This document shows, one piece after another, positions 4,149 to 5,171 of a stretch of 5,171 nt of DNA. The translations under genes and the position numbers were made by a program. Origin of the DNA: an uncultured Opitutaceae bacterium (GTDB lineage: Bacteria; Verrucomicrobiota; Verrucomicrobiae; Opitutales; Opitutaceae); contig CAMLSH010000302.1 of assembly GCA_946482625.1 (NCBI GenBank), positions 1 through 5,171 on the forward strand, in the 5' to 3' direction. Every line of letters starts with the position of its first letter. Positions within the stretch are counted from its first letter, which is position 1. The notes under the pieces were generated by a model. That model worked only from the letters and a program-made list of their open reading frames with translations. It was not told the DNA's origin and did not search any database.

Positions 4149-5171
4149 TTAGTGCGAAACGTGCACTTTGCCCCCCTTGGGCTGCCCGATGGCGCTGAGG
4201 AGTTCTCCGAACCACGGCGTGGAGATATCGAAGGGTTTTCCTCCTTTGATTCGGGGAAACTCGATGGCGCGAAGGATGCCGCCTTTGTCTTCGTCGTGGC
4301 CGATGACACCGCTCTCACGACGGAGGGCGCACTCGACGGCGAGGTCGGTGCAGCTCTTGATGAGGCGGAGGTCGTCCGTGTTGGCGGCGGCGGCGCGGGC
4401 GTAGTACCCAGATTTTTGGACGAGGACTTTTTCGGCGCCGAGGGCTTTGGAGAATTGTTCGCCGAACCATTTGCCCGGGTTCACGGCGTCTAGCTTGATG
4501 TGGCCGAAGGCGTCGCGCGGGACTTCCTGACCTTTGGCCTGCATTTCGGCGACGATGCTTTCGACGCCGGCACCTTCAGAGATGAAGATGTTTACGTTGT
4601 CGGTCTTATCCATGATCGCCTTGAGGCGGGCGGCTTCGGCGGCGAGGTCGATGGCCATCTCGGGAATGTAGACGGCGTGGACGTCGTGGCACTCGCGGGC
4701 GAGGCCGATGCCGGGGACGAATTCCTGGCGGGCGACCATGCCGCGGTAATATTTCGCGGTGGCGGCGGTGAGCCAGCCGCAGTTGCGGCCCATGACCTCG
4801 TGGATGATGAGCATGCGCGGGTTCGCGTTGTGCTCGGCGACGACGTTTTGGAAGTAGCGGGCGCCTTCCTCGGCGGCGGTCCAGGCGCCGAGGGATTGGC
4901 GGATTGGATACACGTCGTTGTCGATGGTCTTGGGGAGACCGATGACGGAGAGGCCGTAATTGTTTTTCGCGAGGAAGGCGGCGAGGTCGGCGGCGGCGGT
5001 GTTGGTGTCGTCTCCGCCGATGGTGTGGAGAACATCGACACCGTCTTTGATGAGCTGGTCGGCGGCGACTTTTTGCGGGTCCTGGCCTTCCTTCACGAGG
5101 CCGCGTTTGATGCAGTCTTTGACGTTGGTGAGTTTGACGCGGCTGTTGCCGATGGGGCTGCCGCCGTAGCG
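4149..5171 (-). CDS. pfp: Diphosphate--fructose-6-phosphate 1-phosphotransferase (PPi-PFK), partial
   Basis: PPi-PFK reversibly phosphorylates fructose 6-phosphate to fructose 1,6-bisphosphate using pyrophosphate instead of ATP, in cytoplasmic glycolysis and gluconeogenesis. The visible 340 residues are the C-terminal part; the frame is open through the right edge and lacks the N-terminal Gly-rich phosphate loop and the start. Numbering from the first visible codon, GGSPIGNSR (3-11) is the substrate-side loop, GGDDTNT (52-58) the metal/phosphate site, PKTIDND (80-86) the catalytic loop with its Asp base, MGR (127-129) a fructose 6-phosphate contact and ISEGAG a further substrate site. Asp in GGDD, where ATP enzymes have GGDG, and Lys in PKTIDND, where ATP enzymes have Gly, are the accepted marks of pyrophosphate specificity. 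The stop is TAA at 4151-4149. A GTG at 5096 is internal, because the conserved family sequence continues upstream of it. No clear terminator follows. Confidence 0.96.
   Translation of the reverse strand, partial: RYGGSPIGNSRVKLTNVKDCIKRGLVKEGQDPQKVAADQLIKDGVDVLHTIGGDDTNTAAADLAAFLAKNNYGLSVIGLPKTIDNDVYPIRQSLGAWTAAEEGARYFQNVVAEHNANPRMLIIHEVMGRNCGWLTAATAKYYRGMVARQEFVPGIGLARECHDVHAVYIPEMAIDLAAEAARLKAIMDKTDNVNIFISEGAGVESIVAEMQAKGQEVPRDAFGHIKLDAVNPGKWFGEQFSKALGAEKVLVQKSGYYARAAAANTDDLRLIKSCTDLAVECALRRESGVIGHDEDKGGILRAIEFPRIKGGKPFDISTPWFGELLSAIGQPKGGKVHVSH

Noticed and set aside
1..5171. CRISPR array, tRNA, rRNA, transposase gene, toxin-antitoxin or defence module
   Set aside because: Both strands were read for direct repeats with regular spacers, cloverleaf-like sequences and family motifs; none was found.

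Overview
The window looks like chromosomal DNA from a GC-rich member of the Verrucomicrobiota, most likely near Opitutaceae. This is inferred from three things: a PEP-CTERM surface protein, a pyrophosphate-type phosphofructokinase very close to the Opitutus-like form, and the GC-rich third codon positions. No rRNA or other taxonomic marker is present, so the placement is provisional. Every credible gene lies on the minus strand; the long plus-strand open frames are antisense shadows of GC-rich codons.

Reading in the direction of transcription (right to left): (1) 5171-4149, the C-terminal 340 residues of a PPi-dependent 6-phosphofructokinase, cut by the right edge. (2) 4148-3897, a 252-bp intergenic region that is AT-richer than the genes, with a 27-bp inverted repeat, a small hairpin and a repeated TTATGCC motif, leading into (3) 3896-3117, a secreted PEP-CTERM protein closed by a strong intrinsic terminator (3091-3062). 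(4) 2925-2308, a 2OG-Fe(II) oxygenase-like protein, followed after a short gap by (5) 2235-1594, an unrecognised lipoprotein. (6) 1593-1305, a gene-poor stretch dominated by a 151-bp imperfect palindrome whose arms are built of 10-bp units, probably a dispersed MITE/REP-like element. (7) 1304-1101, a short hypothetical ORF whose coding signal runs upstream of its only start and stops next to the palindrome, followed 13 bp later by (8) 1087-623, a DgkA-family diacylglycerol kinase. (9) 485-1, a lipoprotein with a Pro/Ala/Thr-rich linker, cut by the left edge.

The genes do not form one obvious pathway. They combine central carbon metabolism (PFP), lipid recycling at the inner membrane (DgkA) and cell-envelope or exported proteins (two lipoproteins and one PEP-CTERM protein). 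The most unusual material is non-coding: the palindromic element with the apparently 5'-eroded ORF beside it, and the structured leader of the PEP-CTERM gene. I found no CRISPR array, tRNA, rRNA, transposase or recognisable defence system, and I do not see a clear new multi-gene system.
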